Below are positions 8,935 through 17,013 of a DNA stretch of 64,000 bases, one piece after another. This stretch comes from Streptomyces sp. CG 926. Its GTDB lineage: Bacteria > Actinomycetota > Actinomycetes > Streptomycetales > Streptomycetaceae. The position numbers were made by a program, and so were the translations under genes. Each line of letters starts with the position of its first letter. Position 1 is the stretch's first letter. Under the pieces are notes generated by a model. It did not search any database and was not told the origin of the DNA. It saw only the letters and a list, made by a program, of their open reading frames with translations. Location of the stretch: NCBI RefSeq assembly GCF_003148825.1, contig NZ_QGGZ01000004.1, positions 186,001 to 250,000 on the forward strand, given 5' to 3'.

Positions 8935-8951
8935 GTTCCACGTAGTGGAAC
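8935..8951. promoter_or_regulatory. IclR-type operator between eda-kdgK and its regulator
   Basis: The sequence GTTCCAC-GTA-GTGGAAC is a perfect 7-bp inverted repeat with a 3-bp centre. It lies in the 104-bp divergent gap, nearer the aldolase gene. The arms and spacing fit known IclR-family boxes in actinobacteria. Repression of eda-kdgK and possibly autoregulation are inferred. Confidence 0.75.
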
Positions 8952-9007
8952 GGCGTACCGTACGACGGCACCATATGGTCGAGACCCTACCCACGCGAGG
9001 AGCGCTC

Positions 9008-9793
9008 GTGTCAATGGACGAGGCAGCAGCGGGCGGGCGCGCGGGGCGGACCTCCGCGGCCGGTTCCGCCGTGGAGAAGTCGCTGCGCGTCCTGGAGGCG
9101 GTGGCCGCGCCCGGCGGCCCGCACCGCCTCGCCGATGTGACGGCGGCGGCCGCGGTGCCCAAGTCGAGCGCCTTCCGCATCCTGGCCTCGCTGGTCGAGC
9201 AGGGCTTCGTACGCCAGGAGGCCGACAGCCGGTACGGGGTGGGGTCGCGACTGCGCGGGCTGTCCGCCCTGGTCGACGCCGGGGAACCACCCAGCATCGG
9301 GCGGATCCTCGGCGAACTCGGGCGGGCCACCGGCCAGACGGTCCATCTGGCCCTGCACAGCGGGCGGACCATCACCTACATCCGCAAGCTGGAGAGCGAG
9401 GGACAACCCTTCCGGACGGCCTCCCGCGTCGGCATGCGCATGCCCCTGCACACGACCGCGATCGGGAAGAGCATCCTGGCCCTGCTGCCCGCCGAGGAGG
9501 TACGGGAACTGATCGACGCGACCGGACTGCCGCGCCGGACGCCGCACACCCTCACGACCGCACGGGCCCTGCACGCCCAACTGGCGGTGGTGCGCGCCCG
9601 GGGCTTCGCCGTCGACGACGAGGAGAACGAGCCCACCATCCGCTGTGTCGGCGCGGCGATCCTCGGTCCGACGGGACGGCCGGTCGGCGGGATCAGCGTC
9701 ACCACCGTCACCTTCCTGGTGTCCCGTGCGGAGATCGAGGCGTACGCCCCGGCGCTGCGTACGGCCGCGGAGGCGCTGGCTCCGCTGCTGTGA
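9008..9793 (+). CDS. IclR-family transcriptional regulator
   Basis: The protein has about 261 residues. A winged helix-turn-helix (residues about 18-80, VEKSLRVLEAV to FVRQEADSRYGVG) is followed by the IclR effector domain with LHTTAIGKSILALLP and RGFAVDDEENE motifs. The start is the GTG at 9008, five bases after GAGGAG; the ATG at 9014 is an in-frame alternative. It is divergent from eda-kdgK with a perfect palindrome in between, so it most likely senses 2-keto-3-deoxygluconate or a related sugar acid. This is the usual regulator type for such genes. Confidence 0.9.
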   Translation: MSMDEAAAGGRAGRTSAAGSAVEKSLRVLEAVAAPGGPHRLADVTAAAAVPKSSAFRILASLVEQGFVRQEADSRYGVGSRLRGLSALVDAGEPPSIGRILGELGRATGQTVHLALHSGRTITYIRKLESEGQPFRTASRVGMRMPLHTTAIGKSILALLPAEEVRELIDATGLPRRTPHTLTTARALHAQLAVVRARGFAVDDEENEPTIRCVGAAILGPTGRPVGGISVTTVTFLVSRAEIEAYAPALRTAAEALAPLL

Positions 9794-9810
9794 CACCCCG
9801 GTGGAGGGGC

Positions 9811-9866
9811 CCGAAGAACTCTTCGGGAAAATTCTTCCGGATAACTGTTATCGACGCCCCCGTCGA
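9811..9866. promoter_or_regulatory. Cluster of three inverted repeats upstream of the sigma-CAP gene
   Basis: Three short perfect inverted repeats lie side by side: CCGAAG-4-CTTCGG (9811-9826), ATAACTGTTAT (9841-9851) and TCGACG-CCCC-CGTCGA (9851-9866). The first could end the iclR transcript. The other two lie 55-80 bp before the ATG and could be protein-binding sites or leader structure. The local A+T richness is unusual for this window. Confidence 0.4.
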
Positions 9867-9920
9867 CGGTCTCCCATGTATCGGGCATCATCGACCGCCG
9901 GTACGGACAGGGAACATCAC

Positions 9921-11552
9921 ATGACTACTCAGCACACCGCAGCGCTCGTGGCAGCGGCCCGCGCGGGTGACCCCCGCGCGCAGGACGAGCTCGTCAGCGC
10001 CCATCTCCCGCTCGTCTACAACATCGTCGGGCGGGCTCTCAACGGGTCCTGCGACGTGGACGACGTGGTGCAGGACACGATGCTGCGGGCGCTCGACGGG
10101 CTGGGCGGCCTGCGGGTGGACGAGAGCTTCCGGTCCTGGCTGGTGGCCATCGCGATGAACCGCGTACGGGCGCACTGGCAGGCCCGGCAGAGCGGTTTCG
10201 GCGAGAGCACCCTCGAGGACGCGAGCGATGTCGCGGACCCGGGTGCCGACTTCGTCGACCTGACCGTCGCCCGCCTGCAGCTCGCCGGGCAGCGGCGTGA
10301 GACGGCCCGCGCCACCCGCTGGCTGGAGCCCGAGGACCGGGCGTTGCTGTCCCTGTGGTGGCTGGAGTGCGCCGGGGAGCTGACCCGGGCGGAGGTGGCG
10401 GGAGCGCTGGAACTGTCCCCGCAGCACACGGCGGTGCGGGTGCAGCGGATGAAGGCGCAGCTGGAGTCGGCCCGTGTGGTGGAGCGCGCGCTGGACACCC
10501 ACCCGGCGTGCGAGGAGCTGCGCGGTGTGATGGGGGGCTGGGACGGGGAGCCCTCGGCGCTGTGGCGCAAGCGAATAGCCCGGCACGCCCGTGAATGCGT
10601 ACGTTGCTCCGGTCTGTGGAGCGGGCTGGTGCCGGCGGAGGGATTGCTGGCCGGTCTGGCCCTGGTCCCCGTATCGGCGGCGCTGCTGGCGGGGATGAAG
10701 ACGGCGGGGGCGGCCGGCTTCGCTCCCGCGAGCGTCGCCTTCGCCGAGGGTTTCGACGGGGGCTTCGGTGGCGGCTTCGACGACGCCGCCACTCAGCTCA
10801 CCCCGGTGGCCGACATGGGCGGCGGTGGCCGCGGCGCGCTGCGCAAGCGGCGGCAGAGCCGGCGCCGGGTGGTCGGCGGCGCGGTGCTCGCCGCCTGTGT
10901 CGCGGGCGGCGGGCTCGTGTACCTCGGAGGGCTGCCCGGTTCCGGCGACACGAAGGACGGCGCTTCCGCGGCCGCGACCCCGCTGGCCGCGCTCTCGGCG
11001 ACCGAATCCCCCGCGCTGCCCTCGGAGTCGGCCTCGCCCTCCGCCTCCCCCTCGCCCTCCCCGTCGGCATCCGCCTCGCCGAGCCCGTCGGCGAGCCCGA
11101 GCCCGACACAGTCCAAGAGCAAGTCCCCGACCCCGAAGGCCTCGGCGGTCAAGCCTGCGCCCGCGCCGCCGTCGGGGATCGCCGGCCAGGTCGTGGCTCT
11201 GGTCAACAGCGAGCGGGCGGCGGCCGGCTGCGGCCCCCTGAAGGAGGACTCGCAGCTGCGTGCGGCCGCCCAGGGGCACTCCGACGACATGGCGGCCCGG
11301 GACTACTTCGATCACACCAGCCCGGACGGCAAGGACCCGGGTGACCGGACGACCGCGGCCGGCTACCGCTGGTCGACGTACGGGGAGAACATCGCGCGGG
11401 GCCAGCAGACGGCCCAGTCGGTCATGGACTCCTGGATGAAGAGCCCGGGCCACAAGGCGAACATCCTCAACTGCTCCTTCAAGGACATCGGTGTGGGCAT
11501 CCACCAGGGCTCGGGCGGCCCTTGGTGGACCCAGAACTTCGGCGCTCGGTAG
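9921..11552 (+). CDS. ECF-type sigma factor fused to zinc-finger motif, membrane helix and CAP domain
   Basis: The 543-residue protein joins parts normally separate. Residues about 20-85 are sigma region 2 (LPLVYNIVGRAL, DVDDVVQDTMLRAL, SFRSWLVAIAMNRVRAHW), and about 120-185 are region 4 with a helix-turn-helix (ELTRAEVAGALELSPQHTAV). His222-Cys226-Cys229 form an HxxxCxxC motif like zinc anti-sigma domains. A short hydrophobic segment follows, then one clear membrane helix near 314-338 (RRVVGGAVLAACVAGGG). A Ser/Pro/Ala linker runs from about 360 to 417, and a CAP/SCP domain ends the protein, with GHSDDM, YGENIA and SPGHKANIL. The sigma part would be cytoplasmic and the CAP part outside. Release probably needs proteolysis or a conformational signal. 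Confidence 0.87.
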   Translation: MTTQHTAALVAAARAGDPRAQDELVSAHLPLVYNIVGRALNGSCDVDDVVQDTMLRALDGLGGLRVDESFRSWLVAIAMNRVRAHWQARQSGFGESTLEDASDVADPGADFVDLTVARLQLAGQRRETARATRWLEPEDRALLSLWWLECAGELTRAEVAGALELSPQHTAVRVQRMKAQLESARVVERALDTHPACEELRGVMGGWDGEPSALWRKRIARHARECVRCSGLWSGLVPAEGLLAGLALVPVSAALLAGMKTAGAAGFAPASVAFAEGFDGGFGGGFDDAATQLTPVADMGGGGRGALRKRRQSRRRVVGGAVLAACVAGGGLVYLGGLPGSGDTKDGASAAATPLAALSATESPALPSESASPSASPSPSPSASASPSPSASPSPTQSKSKSPTPKASAVKPAPAPPSGIAGQVVALVNSERAAAGCGPLKEDSQLRAAAQGHSDDMAARDYFDHTSPDGKDPGDRTTAAGYRWSTYGENIARGQQTAQSVMDSWMKSPGHKANILNCSFKDIGVGIHQGSGGPWWTQNFGAR

Positions 11553-11620
11553 CCGGCGGTCGCGCGGCCCGGAGAAGCTGGTTCCGTGCCGGGCGTCGCG
11601 ACCCGGTGAACCTCGCCGGC

Positions 11621-12484
11621 CTAGGGGGCCTCGGGGCGCAGGCCCCGTAGCTTCTGCGGGTTGACGCTGACCCGCAGTGCGGTGATCCGGCCGTCGGCGG
11701 CCTCGAAGGTCATGGCGCCGACGGTCGCGCCGTGGTGGACGAGCAGCAGGCCGGGCTCGCCGTTGATCTCGGCGGGGCGCAGCGCCCCCTCGCGGGCCTC
11801 GGACTTGGCCAGGACGCCGAGCCACCAGCGGGCGACGTGGTCGGCTCCGTGCAGCGGGCGGCGGGCGGCGGTGACGACGCCGCCGCCGTCGGCCCAGGAG
11901 ACGATGTCGGGCGCCAGGACCGAGAGCACCTCGCCGAGGTCCCCGCCGAGGCAGGCCTGCCGGAACTTCTCGACGATCTCGCGCTGCTCGGCCGCCTCGG
12001 CGGTGAAGCGGGGGCGGCGGGCCCGGACGCGTTCGCGGGCCCGGTGCGCGGACTGGCGGACGCTCGCCTCGGACTTCCCGACGACCTCCGCGATCTCGGT
12101 GTGGGAGTACCCGAACACCTCGCGGAGCATGAAGACCGCGCGCTCGGTCGGGGTCAGGGTCTCCAGTACGACCAGGACCGCCATGGAGACGGTGTCGGCC
12201 AGTTCGGCCTCCTCGGCGATGTCGGGCGAGGTGAGGAGGGGTTCGGGCAGCCAGGGCCCGACGTACGCCTCACGGACGACCTGGGCCGACCTGAGCCGGT
12301 TGAGGCTCAGATTGGTGACGGTGCGCACCAGGTAGGCCCTGGGGTTCTCGACGGCCGCGTGGTCGGTGCGGTGCCAGGCGAGCCAGGCGTCCTGCACGAT
12401 GTCCTCGGCGTCGGCGACGCTGCCCAGCATCCGGTAGGCCGTGCCGAACAGCAGTCGCCGGTGTTCCTCGAAGTGCTCGCTCAT
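11621..12484 (-). CDS. ECF41-type RNA polymerase sigma factor with SnoaL-like C-terminus
   Basis: The 287-residue protein has sigma region 2 (GTAYRMLGSVADAEDIVQD) and region 4 (TPTERAVFMLREVFGYSHTE), then a SnoaL-like domain of about 100 residues. The ECF41 signature elements are visible: WLPEP in the linker (residues 78-82), DGGG (199-202) and NPQKL near the end (275-279, NPDKL in most relatives). In this family the C-terminal domain regulates the sigma factor in place of an anti-sigma protein. A GTG three codons upstream is another possible start. The usual ECF41 partner, a COE-type enzyme, is not adjacent; glutamate decarboxylase is instead. Confidence 0.92.
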   Translation of the reverse strand: MSEHFEEHRRLLFGTAYRMLGSVADAEDIVQDAWLAWHRTDHAAVENPRAYLVRTVTNLSLNRLRSAQVVREAYVGPWLPEPLLTSPDIAEEAELADTVSMAVLVVLETLTPTERAVFMLREVFGYSHTEIAEVVGKSEASVRQSAHRARERVRARRPRFTAEAAEQREIVEKFRQACLGGDLGEVLSVLAPDIVSWADGGGVVTAARRPLHGADHVARWWLGVLAKSEAREGALRPAEINGEPGLLLVHHGATVGAMTFEAADGRITALRVSVNPQKLRGLRPEAP

Positions 12485-12565
12485 GATCACCACGGTGTCA
12501 TCCGCCGAGCCGGATGATCGAGGCGGGGCGGCTGTCGGCCTCGATGCCGACGGCCCCCGGTCGCC

Positions 12566-13957
12566 TCAGTGGTGGAAGCCGGACCGCGGCTCGGCGGCCG
12601 GTACGGGCGGGGGCGTGGCCGTCAGGTGTTCCACGGCCGCGCGCATGTCGGTGACGAGCAGGGCCATCTGGTCGCGGGTCACGCCGTGCCGGACGAGGAC
12701 GCGTTGGATGACCGTGTCGTCGCGGTCGGCCGGCAGCGGGTACGAGGGGACCTGCCAGCCGCGCATGCGCAGCCGGTCGGAGAGGTCGTAGAGGCTGAAC
12801 GGGGTGGCGTCCGGGTCGGTGAGTTTGTAGGAGACGGCGGGCAGGGCGCCCTGGCCGTCGTAGAGGAGGGTGAAGGGGCCCAGGTCGGCGATCTGCCGGG
12901 CGAGGTACTGGGCGGTCTCCGCGCAGGCCTCCTGGACGCGCCGGTAGCCGGCCCGCCCCAGGCGCAGGAACAGGTAGTACTGCGCGATGATCTCGCCGCC
13001 GGGGCGGGAGAAGTTGAGGGCGAAGGTCGGCATGTCGCCGCCGAGGTAGTCCACCTTGAAGACGAGGTCGGCGGGGAGCAGGTCGGCCGTGCGCCAGATG
13101 ATCCAGCCGACTCCCAGCGGCGCGAGTCCGTACTTGTGGCCGGAGGTGTTGACCGAGGCGACGCGCTCCAGCCGGAAGTCCCACACCACGTCGGGGTGGA
13201 GGAAGGGCGCCACGAACCCGCCGCTGGCGCCGTCCACGTGGATGGGGATGTCCCAGCCGTGCTCGGCCTGGATCCGGTCGAGCTCGGCGGCGATCTCGGC
13301 GACGGGCTCGTAGTCGCAGGTGTAGGTGACGCCGAGGATGGCGACGACGCCGATGGTGTTCTCGTCGACGTACTCGGCGAGCTGATGGGCCTGGAGGCCG
13401 GTGGCGTCGGCCTCGATCGGGACCTGACGCAGCTCGACGTCGAAGTAGCGGGCGAACTTCTCCCAGCAGATCTGGACCGGGCCGCACACCAGGTTGGGGC
13501 GGTCGGTGGGCAGCCCCGCGGCGCGGCGGCGCTCGCGCCAGCGCCATTTGAGGGCGAGTCCGCCGAGCATGGCGGCCTCGCTGGAGCCGGTGGTCGAGCA
13601 GCCGGCCGCGGTGGCGCCCGCGGGGGCGTTCCACAGATCGGCCAGGATGTTGACGCAGCGGGACTCGATCTCGGCGGTCTGCGGGTATTCGTCCTTGTCG
13701 ATCATGTTCTTGTCGAGGCAGACGTTCATCAGCCGGTGCACGCCCTCGTCCGACCAGGTGGTGCAGAAGGTGGCGAGGTTCTGGGCCGCGTTGCCGTCCA
13801 GGAGCAGCTCGTTGTGGAGCAGCTCGTAGACGACCTCGGTGGGTGAGTGGTCCTCAGGAATCTTGTACTTGGGGAGGATCTGGCCGCTCAGCGTGGACGC
13901 GAACACGTCCGTGTCGGCGTCCTGGGCGCGTACGTCCTTCGTCTCATGAAGAGCCAT
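12566..13957 (-). CDS. gadB: Glutamate decarboxylase
   Basis: The 463-residue group II PLP-dependent decarboxylase has the PLP Lys275 in NTSGHKYGL, the HVDGASGGF strand with the cofactor Asp, and the TTGSSEAAMLGGL phosphate loop. It converts glutamate to GABA and consumes a proton, so it can serve acid resistance or GABA metabolism. The C-terminus ends in His-His, recalling the His that plugs the active site in E. coli GadB. No GABA antiporter gene is nearby. It is on the same strand as the ECF41 gene, 81 bp upstream, with no clear terminator between, so cotranscription is possible. Confidence 0.95.
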   Translation of the reverse strand: MALHETKDVRAQDADTDVFASTLSGQILPKYKIPEDHSPTEVVYELLHNELLLDGNAAQNLATFCTTWSDEGVHRLMNVCLDKNMIDKDEYPQTAEIESRCVNILADLWNAPAGATAAGCSTTGSSEAAMLGGLALKWRWRERRRAAGLPTDRPNLVCGPVQICWEKFARYFDVELRQVPIEADATGLQAHQLAEYVDENTIGVVAILGVTYTCDYEPVAEIAAELDRIQAEHGWDIPIHVDGASGGFVAPFLHPDVVWDFRLERVASVNTSGHKYGLAPLGVGWIIWRTADLLPADLVFKVDYLGGDMPTFALNFSRPGGEIIAQYYLFLRLGRAGYRRVQEACAETAQYLARQIADLGPFTLLYDGQGALPAVSYKLTDPDATPFSLYDLSDRLRMRGWQVPSYPLPADRDDTVIQRVLVRHGVTRDQMALLVTDMRAAVEHLTATPPPVPAAEPRSGFHH

Positions 13958-14075
13958 ATCGGGACTATAGGCGCAGATCTATACATTATCCGTCAGGGCG
14001 ACCCGACTCCCCTCCCTCATCGGCAAGCCCGACGCTCGCACCCGCGCCGGCCGGGCGCAGCCCGCACTCCATGCC

Positions 14076-14207
14076 ATGGCCGAGCATCGCAGGTGGGCAT
14101 GCGTACGCGTCCTCATGGACGCCCGGATCCCGCCGGCGGCGCTGACGTACAGTGCGGTCACGAGTGCCCACGTCAGCGGGCCTACGCGGCCAGGGGGGCG
14201 GACATGA
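14076..14207 (+). CDS. Possible small ORF coupled to the next gene
   Basis: A 43-codon frame starts at the ATG at 14076 and ends in a TGA that overlaps the ATG of the next gene (ATGA at 14204-14207). It contains a segment reading WACVRVLMDARIPPAAL. Codon bias is only moderate and there is no clear ribosome binding site, so it may be chance. Confidence 0.2.
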   Translation: MAEHRRWACVRVLMDARIPPAALTYSAVTSAHVSGPTRPGGRT

Positions 14208-14902
14208 ACGATCACTCCGGATACTGGGATCCACTCCCGGCGGCCCGGACCGCCGCCGACATCCCGGTGCCCGAAGCGGTGCCCAACCTGGCTCTGACAC
14301 TGCCGCACCCCGAGACCTACCTGACGGGCATCTGGGCGGAGCGGAACTGGCGCAACGTGCCGGGGCCGTTCTACGCCGCGGACACCGACACCTGCTGGAC
14401 CGGACGCATGGCCGCACCCGACCACGTCGTCTACGACGACGCGACCGGCCAGGAGATCGTCTACCGCCAACCCCGGAACGCCGTCGAGGTCGATCGCCTG
14501 CTCTACGCCGCCTGGACCGACCCGCTCGGCGGCTACGGCTGGGACGGGGACCAGCACTGGACCCCCGACTCCGTCCGCGCGTGGTGGCGCGAGCGAGCCC
14601 GTCTGCGCGAGTGGGCCACCGATCTCAGGGTCGCCTGGTCGGATCACTCCGATCCGTATCGCCGGGAAGCGGCCACCGGGCTGAGCGACCTCCTCCTCCA
14701 CCTCGACGGTGAACTCGAAGCCGACCTGCGGCTCTACCTCCATCGGCTCGAAGAACGCCGCCCCCCCCCCAGGCCCGTCGAGCGCCTGCCCGAGCCGCGA
14801 CCGCGCGACCGAGGATCCTCCGGACGTCCGGGCCCGAATCCACTTCGGAGCCACTCGGAAGTCACCCCACACCGCTCCGCACCACCTCAGGGCCGGGCCT
14901 GA
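14204..14902 (+). CDS. Conserved-looking hypothetical protein
   Basis: The product has 232 residues from the ATG at 14204, preceded by GGGGGGCGGA. The first 185 residues are acidic and Trp-rich (GIWAERNWRNVPGPFYAADT, GWDGDQHWTPDSVRAWW, RLREWATDL) with good codon bias. No catalytic motif, membrane helix or signal peptide is seen, and the family was not recognised. A run of ten C at 14761-14770 falls near codon 186-189. Beyond it the protein becomes Pro/Arg-rich and poorly structured, so a length change in the run could have altered the C-terminus. Confidence 0.6.
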   Translation: MNDHSGYWDPLPAARTAADIPVPEAVPNLALTLPHPETYLTGIWAERNWRNVPGPFYAADTDTCWTGRMAAPDHVVYDDATGQEIVYRQPRNAVEVDRLLYAAWTDPLGGYGWDGDQHWTPDSVRAWWRERARLREWATDLRVAWSDHSDPYRREAATGLSDLLLHLDGELEADLRLYLHRLEERRPPPRPVERLPEPRPRDRGSSGRPGPNPLRSHSEVTPHRSAPPQGRA

Positions 14903-14994
14903 CGCTCTGCTTCCGGCCGACTCTGCAGTGTGATGCCGCACATATCGACCCCCTCGATCAGAAGAAATTACTGCCCAGTAGCCTTTCTTCCGTA

Positions 14995-15039
14995 GATCTT
15001 CCCGTTCGAGCCCCCGAAGCCGCGCCGAACGGGAAGATC
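14995..15039. promoter_or_regulatory. Perfect 14-bp inverted repeat upstream of tyrosinase operon 1
   Basis: GATCTTCCCGTTCG (14995-15008) is repeated in reverse complement at 15026-15039 with a 17-nt spacer, 84 bp before the melC1 ATG. It may be a terminator of the preceding gene, an attenuator or an operator. There is no T-tract. Confidence 0.5.
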
Positions 15040-15122
15040 ATCCAACTTGTTCTACCGGAAACTTGTCCGCGCATGTCCGGATACAGGCCAAGCCCCTCCC
15101 GAGCCCTGATACCTCTACGGCC

Positions 15123-15509
15123 ATGAAGAAGATCACTCGCCGTCAGGCCTTGGGGGCAACAGCGGGCGCCCTCACCGCGCTTGGCCTGACCGCCGCCGCC
15201 GCGGGCGCCACGAACGCCGCCGCGACCCCCACCGAGCCCACCACCCCGGGCACGGTCGACGAGGTCTACAAGGGCCGTCGTATCCAGATCACCGCCGGCG
15301 GAGGTGGCCACCACGGCGGCCACCACTCGCCCGGCCAGCCCACCGTCCGAATAGACGGCAGGGAACTGCACATCATGCGCAACGCCGACGGCACCTGGAT
15401 CAGCGTCATCAACCACTACGAGACCTTCGCCGACCCGAAGCTCCTCGCCCGCGCCGCGGTCCGCGATCTCCAGGGCGCCGCCCTCGTTCCCTTCGGAGGT
15501 GCGGCATGA
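15123..15509 (+). CDS. melC1: Tyrosinase copper chaperone (caddie) MelC1
   Basis: The 128-residue protein has a Tat-type signal ([11 protein letters not shown]) followed by a hydrophobic Ala-rich segment, then the caddie domain. It carries a His-rich loop ([11 protein letters not shown]), the [17 protein letters not shown] strand and NHYETF, whose Tyr is the residue that in the studied Streptomyces caddie enters the tyrosinase active site. MelC1 delivers copper to MelC2 and takes it out through the Tat pathway, because MelC2 has no signal of its own. The stop codon overlaps the melC2 start (ATGA), the classical operon arrangement. Confidence 0.95.
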   Translation: MKKITRRQALGATAGALTALGLTAAAAGATNAAATPTEPTTPGTVDEVYKGRRIQITAGGGGHHGGHHSPGQPTVRIDGRELHIMRNADGTWISVINHYETFADPKLLARAAVRDLQGAALVPFGGAA

Positions 15510-16354
15510 CCGTACGCAAGAACCAGGCCACGCTGACCCCCGAGGAGAAGCGCGCCTTCGTCTCGGCCCTGCAGGAGCTCAAGCGCACCGGCAGCTACGA
15601 CCGCTTCGTCACCACCCACAACGGCTTCATCATGAGCGACACCGACTCGGGCGACCGCGTCGGCCACCGCTCCCCCTCCTTCCTGCCGTGGCACCGACGC
15701 TTCCTCCTGGAGTTCGAGGAAGCCCTGCAGAAAGTGGACGCGAGCGTCGCGCTCCCGTACTGGGACTGGACGGTGGACCGGACCTCCCGCGCCTCCCTCT
15801 GGGCCCCCGACTTCCTCGGCGGCACCGGACGGGCCCGCGACGGGCAGGTCATGGACGGCGGGTTCGCGTACGCGACGGGCAAGTGGAACATAAACGTCCG
15901 TGTGGACGGGCGCGCCTACCTGCGCCGCGATCTCGGCACGTCCGTCGCCCAGCTGCCGACGAAGGCCGAGGTGGACTCCGTACTCGCCATGCCGGTCTAC
16001 GACATGGCGCCCTGGAACAGCTCCTCCAACGGCTTCCGCAACCACCTGGAGGGCTGGCGCGGCGCCAACCTGCACAACCGGGTGCACGTGTGGGTCGGCG
16101 GCCAGATGTCCACCGGTGTCTCCCCGAACGACCCGGTGTTCTGGATGCACCACGCCTTCATCGACAAGCTGTGGGCCGAGTGGCAGGCCAAGCACCCGCA
16201 GTCCACGTACTTGCCGGGGGCGGGCACGCAGAACGTCGTCGACCTGAACGACACCATGCGGCCCTGGAACAACGTGACCCCGGCGGACATGCTGGATCAC
16301 CGGAAGTTCTACACCTTCGACACCGAACCGGTCGCCGCCGCCAGCCAGCGGTAG
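15506..16354 (+). CDS. melC2: Tyrosinase MelC2
   Basis: The 282-residue type 3 copper enzyme oxidises monophenols and diphenols to quinones, giving melanin. The CuA ligands His38, His54 and His63 ([14 protein letters not shown]) and the CuB ligands His190, His194 and His216 ([20 protein letters not shown]) are all present at the positions of the characterised Streptomyces enzyme. It lacks a signal peptide, as expected for a MelC1-dependent substrate. The gene is translationally coupled to melC1, and its 3' end overlaps the convergent response-regulator gene by 46 bp. Confidence 0.97.
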   Translation: MTVRKNQATLTPEEKRAFVSALQELKRTGSYDRFVTTHNGFIMSDTDSGDRVGHRSPSFLPWHRRFLLEFEEALQKVDASVALPYWDWTVDRTSRASLWAPDFLGGTGRARDGQVMDGGFAYATGKWNINVRVDGRAYLRRDLGTSVAQLPTKAEVDSVLAMPVYDMAPWNSSSNGFRNHLEGWRGANLHNRVHVWVGGQMSTGVSPNDPVFWMHHAFIDKLWAEWQAKHPQSTYLPGAGTQNVVDLNDTMRPWNNVTPADMLDHRKFYTFDTEPVAAASQR

Positions 16355-17013
16355 TGCAGTTCGGGGCGGCCGACCTGGCCGTACCGGGGGGTGCGGTCCG
16401 CGCGACCGGTGTCCACCAGGTGCTCCAGGTAGCGGCGCGCGGTGATCCGGGAGATCCCCGCCGCCTCGGCCGCCCCCGCCGCGGTCAGACCCTCGGGCGC
16501 CGACCGCAGCAGGGCGGCGACCCGGTCCAGGGTCGGGCCGCTCAACCCCTTGGGGAGCTCGGCCGGGCGCGGTGCGCGCAGGGCGGCCATCGCCCGGTCG
16601 ACGTCGTCCTGCCCGACCGCCTCACCCGCGGTCTGGCGGAACTCGGCGTAGCGCAGGAGCCGTTCGCGCAGGGTGGGGAACGCGAACGGCTTCAGTACGT
16701 ACTGGACCACGCCGAGGGAGACGCTCTCGCGGACCACCGCCAGGTCCCGCGCGGAGGTCACCACGATCACGTCGACCGGATGTCCGGCAGCCCGCAGCCC
16801 GCGCGCGAAACGCAGGCCGTGCCCGTCGGGCAGGCCGAGGTCCAGGAGCAGCAGGTCGACCCGGGACCGCTCCAGGAACCGGGTGGCCTCGGCGAGCGAG
16901 TGGACGGCGCCCACGGCGGTGAAACCGGGCACCCGGCCGATGTACAGCGCGTGCGCGTCGGCGGCCACCGGGTCGTCCTCGACGATCAGCACGCGCACCT
17001 CGCCGCCGCTCAT
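16309..17013 (-). CDS. CitB/DcuR-type response regulator
   Basis: The 234-residue regulator has an N-terminal receiver domain with Asp13-Asp14, phosphoacceptor Asp58 (LLLLDLGLPDGHG), Thr86 and Lys108 (VLKPF). A linker leads to a helix-turn-helix (LTAAGAAEAAGISRITARRYLEHLVDTG) typical of the CitB/DcuR group. It overlaps the upstream sensor kinase gene by 4 bp (ATGA), so the two are coupled. The target is probably the divergent dctA gene. The 3' end overlaps tyrosinase melC2 on the other strand, so convergent transcription may interfere. Confidence 0.92.
   Translation of the reverse strand: MSGGEVRVLIVEDDPVAADAHALYIGRVPGFTAVGAVHSLAEATRFLERSRVDLLLLDLGLPDGHGLRFARGLRAAGHPVDVIVVTSARDLAVVRESVSLGVVQYVLKPFAFPTLRERLLRYAEFRQTAGEAVGQDDVDRAMAALRAPRPAELPKGLSGPTLDRVAALLRSAPEGLTAAGAAEAAGISRITARRYLEHLVDTGRADRTPRYGQVGRPELHYRWLAAATGSVSKV

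Noticed and set aside
11030..11160. Ser/Pro repeat in the sigma-CAP gene as a tandem DNA repeat
   Set aside because: The DNA units are irregular; it is better described as a low-complexity protein linker.
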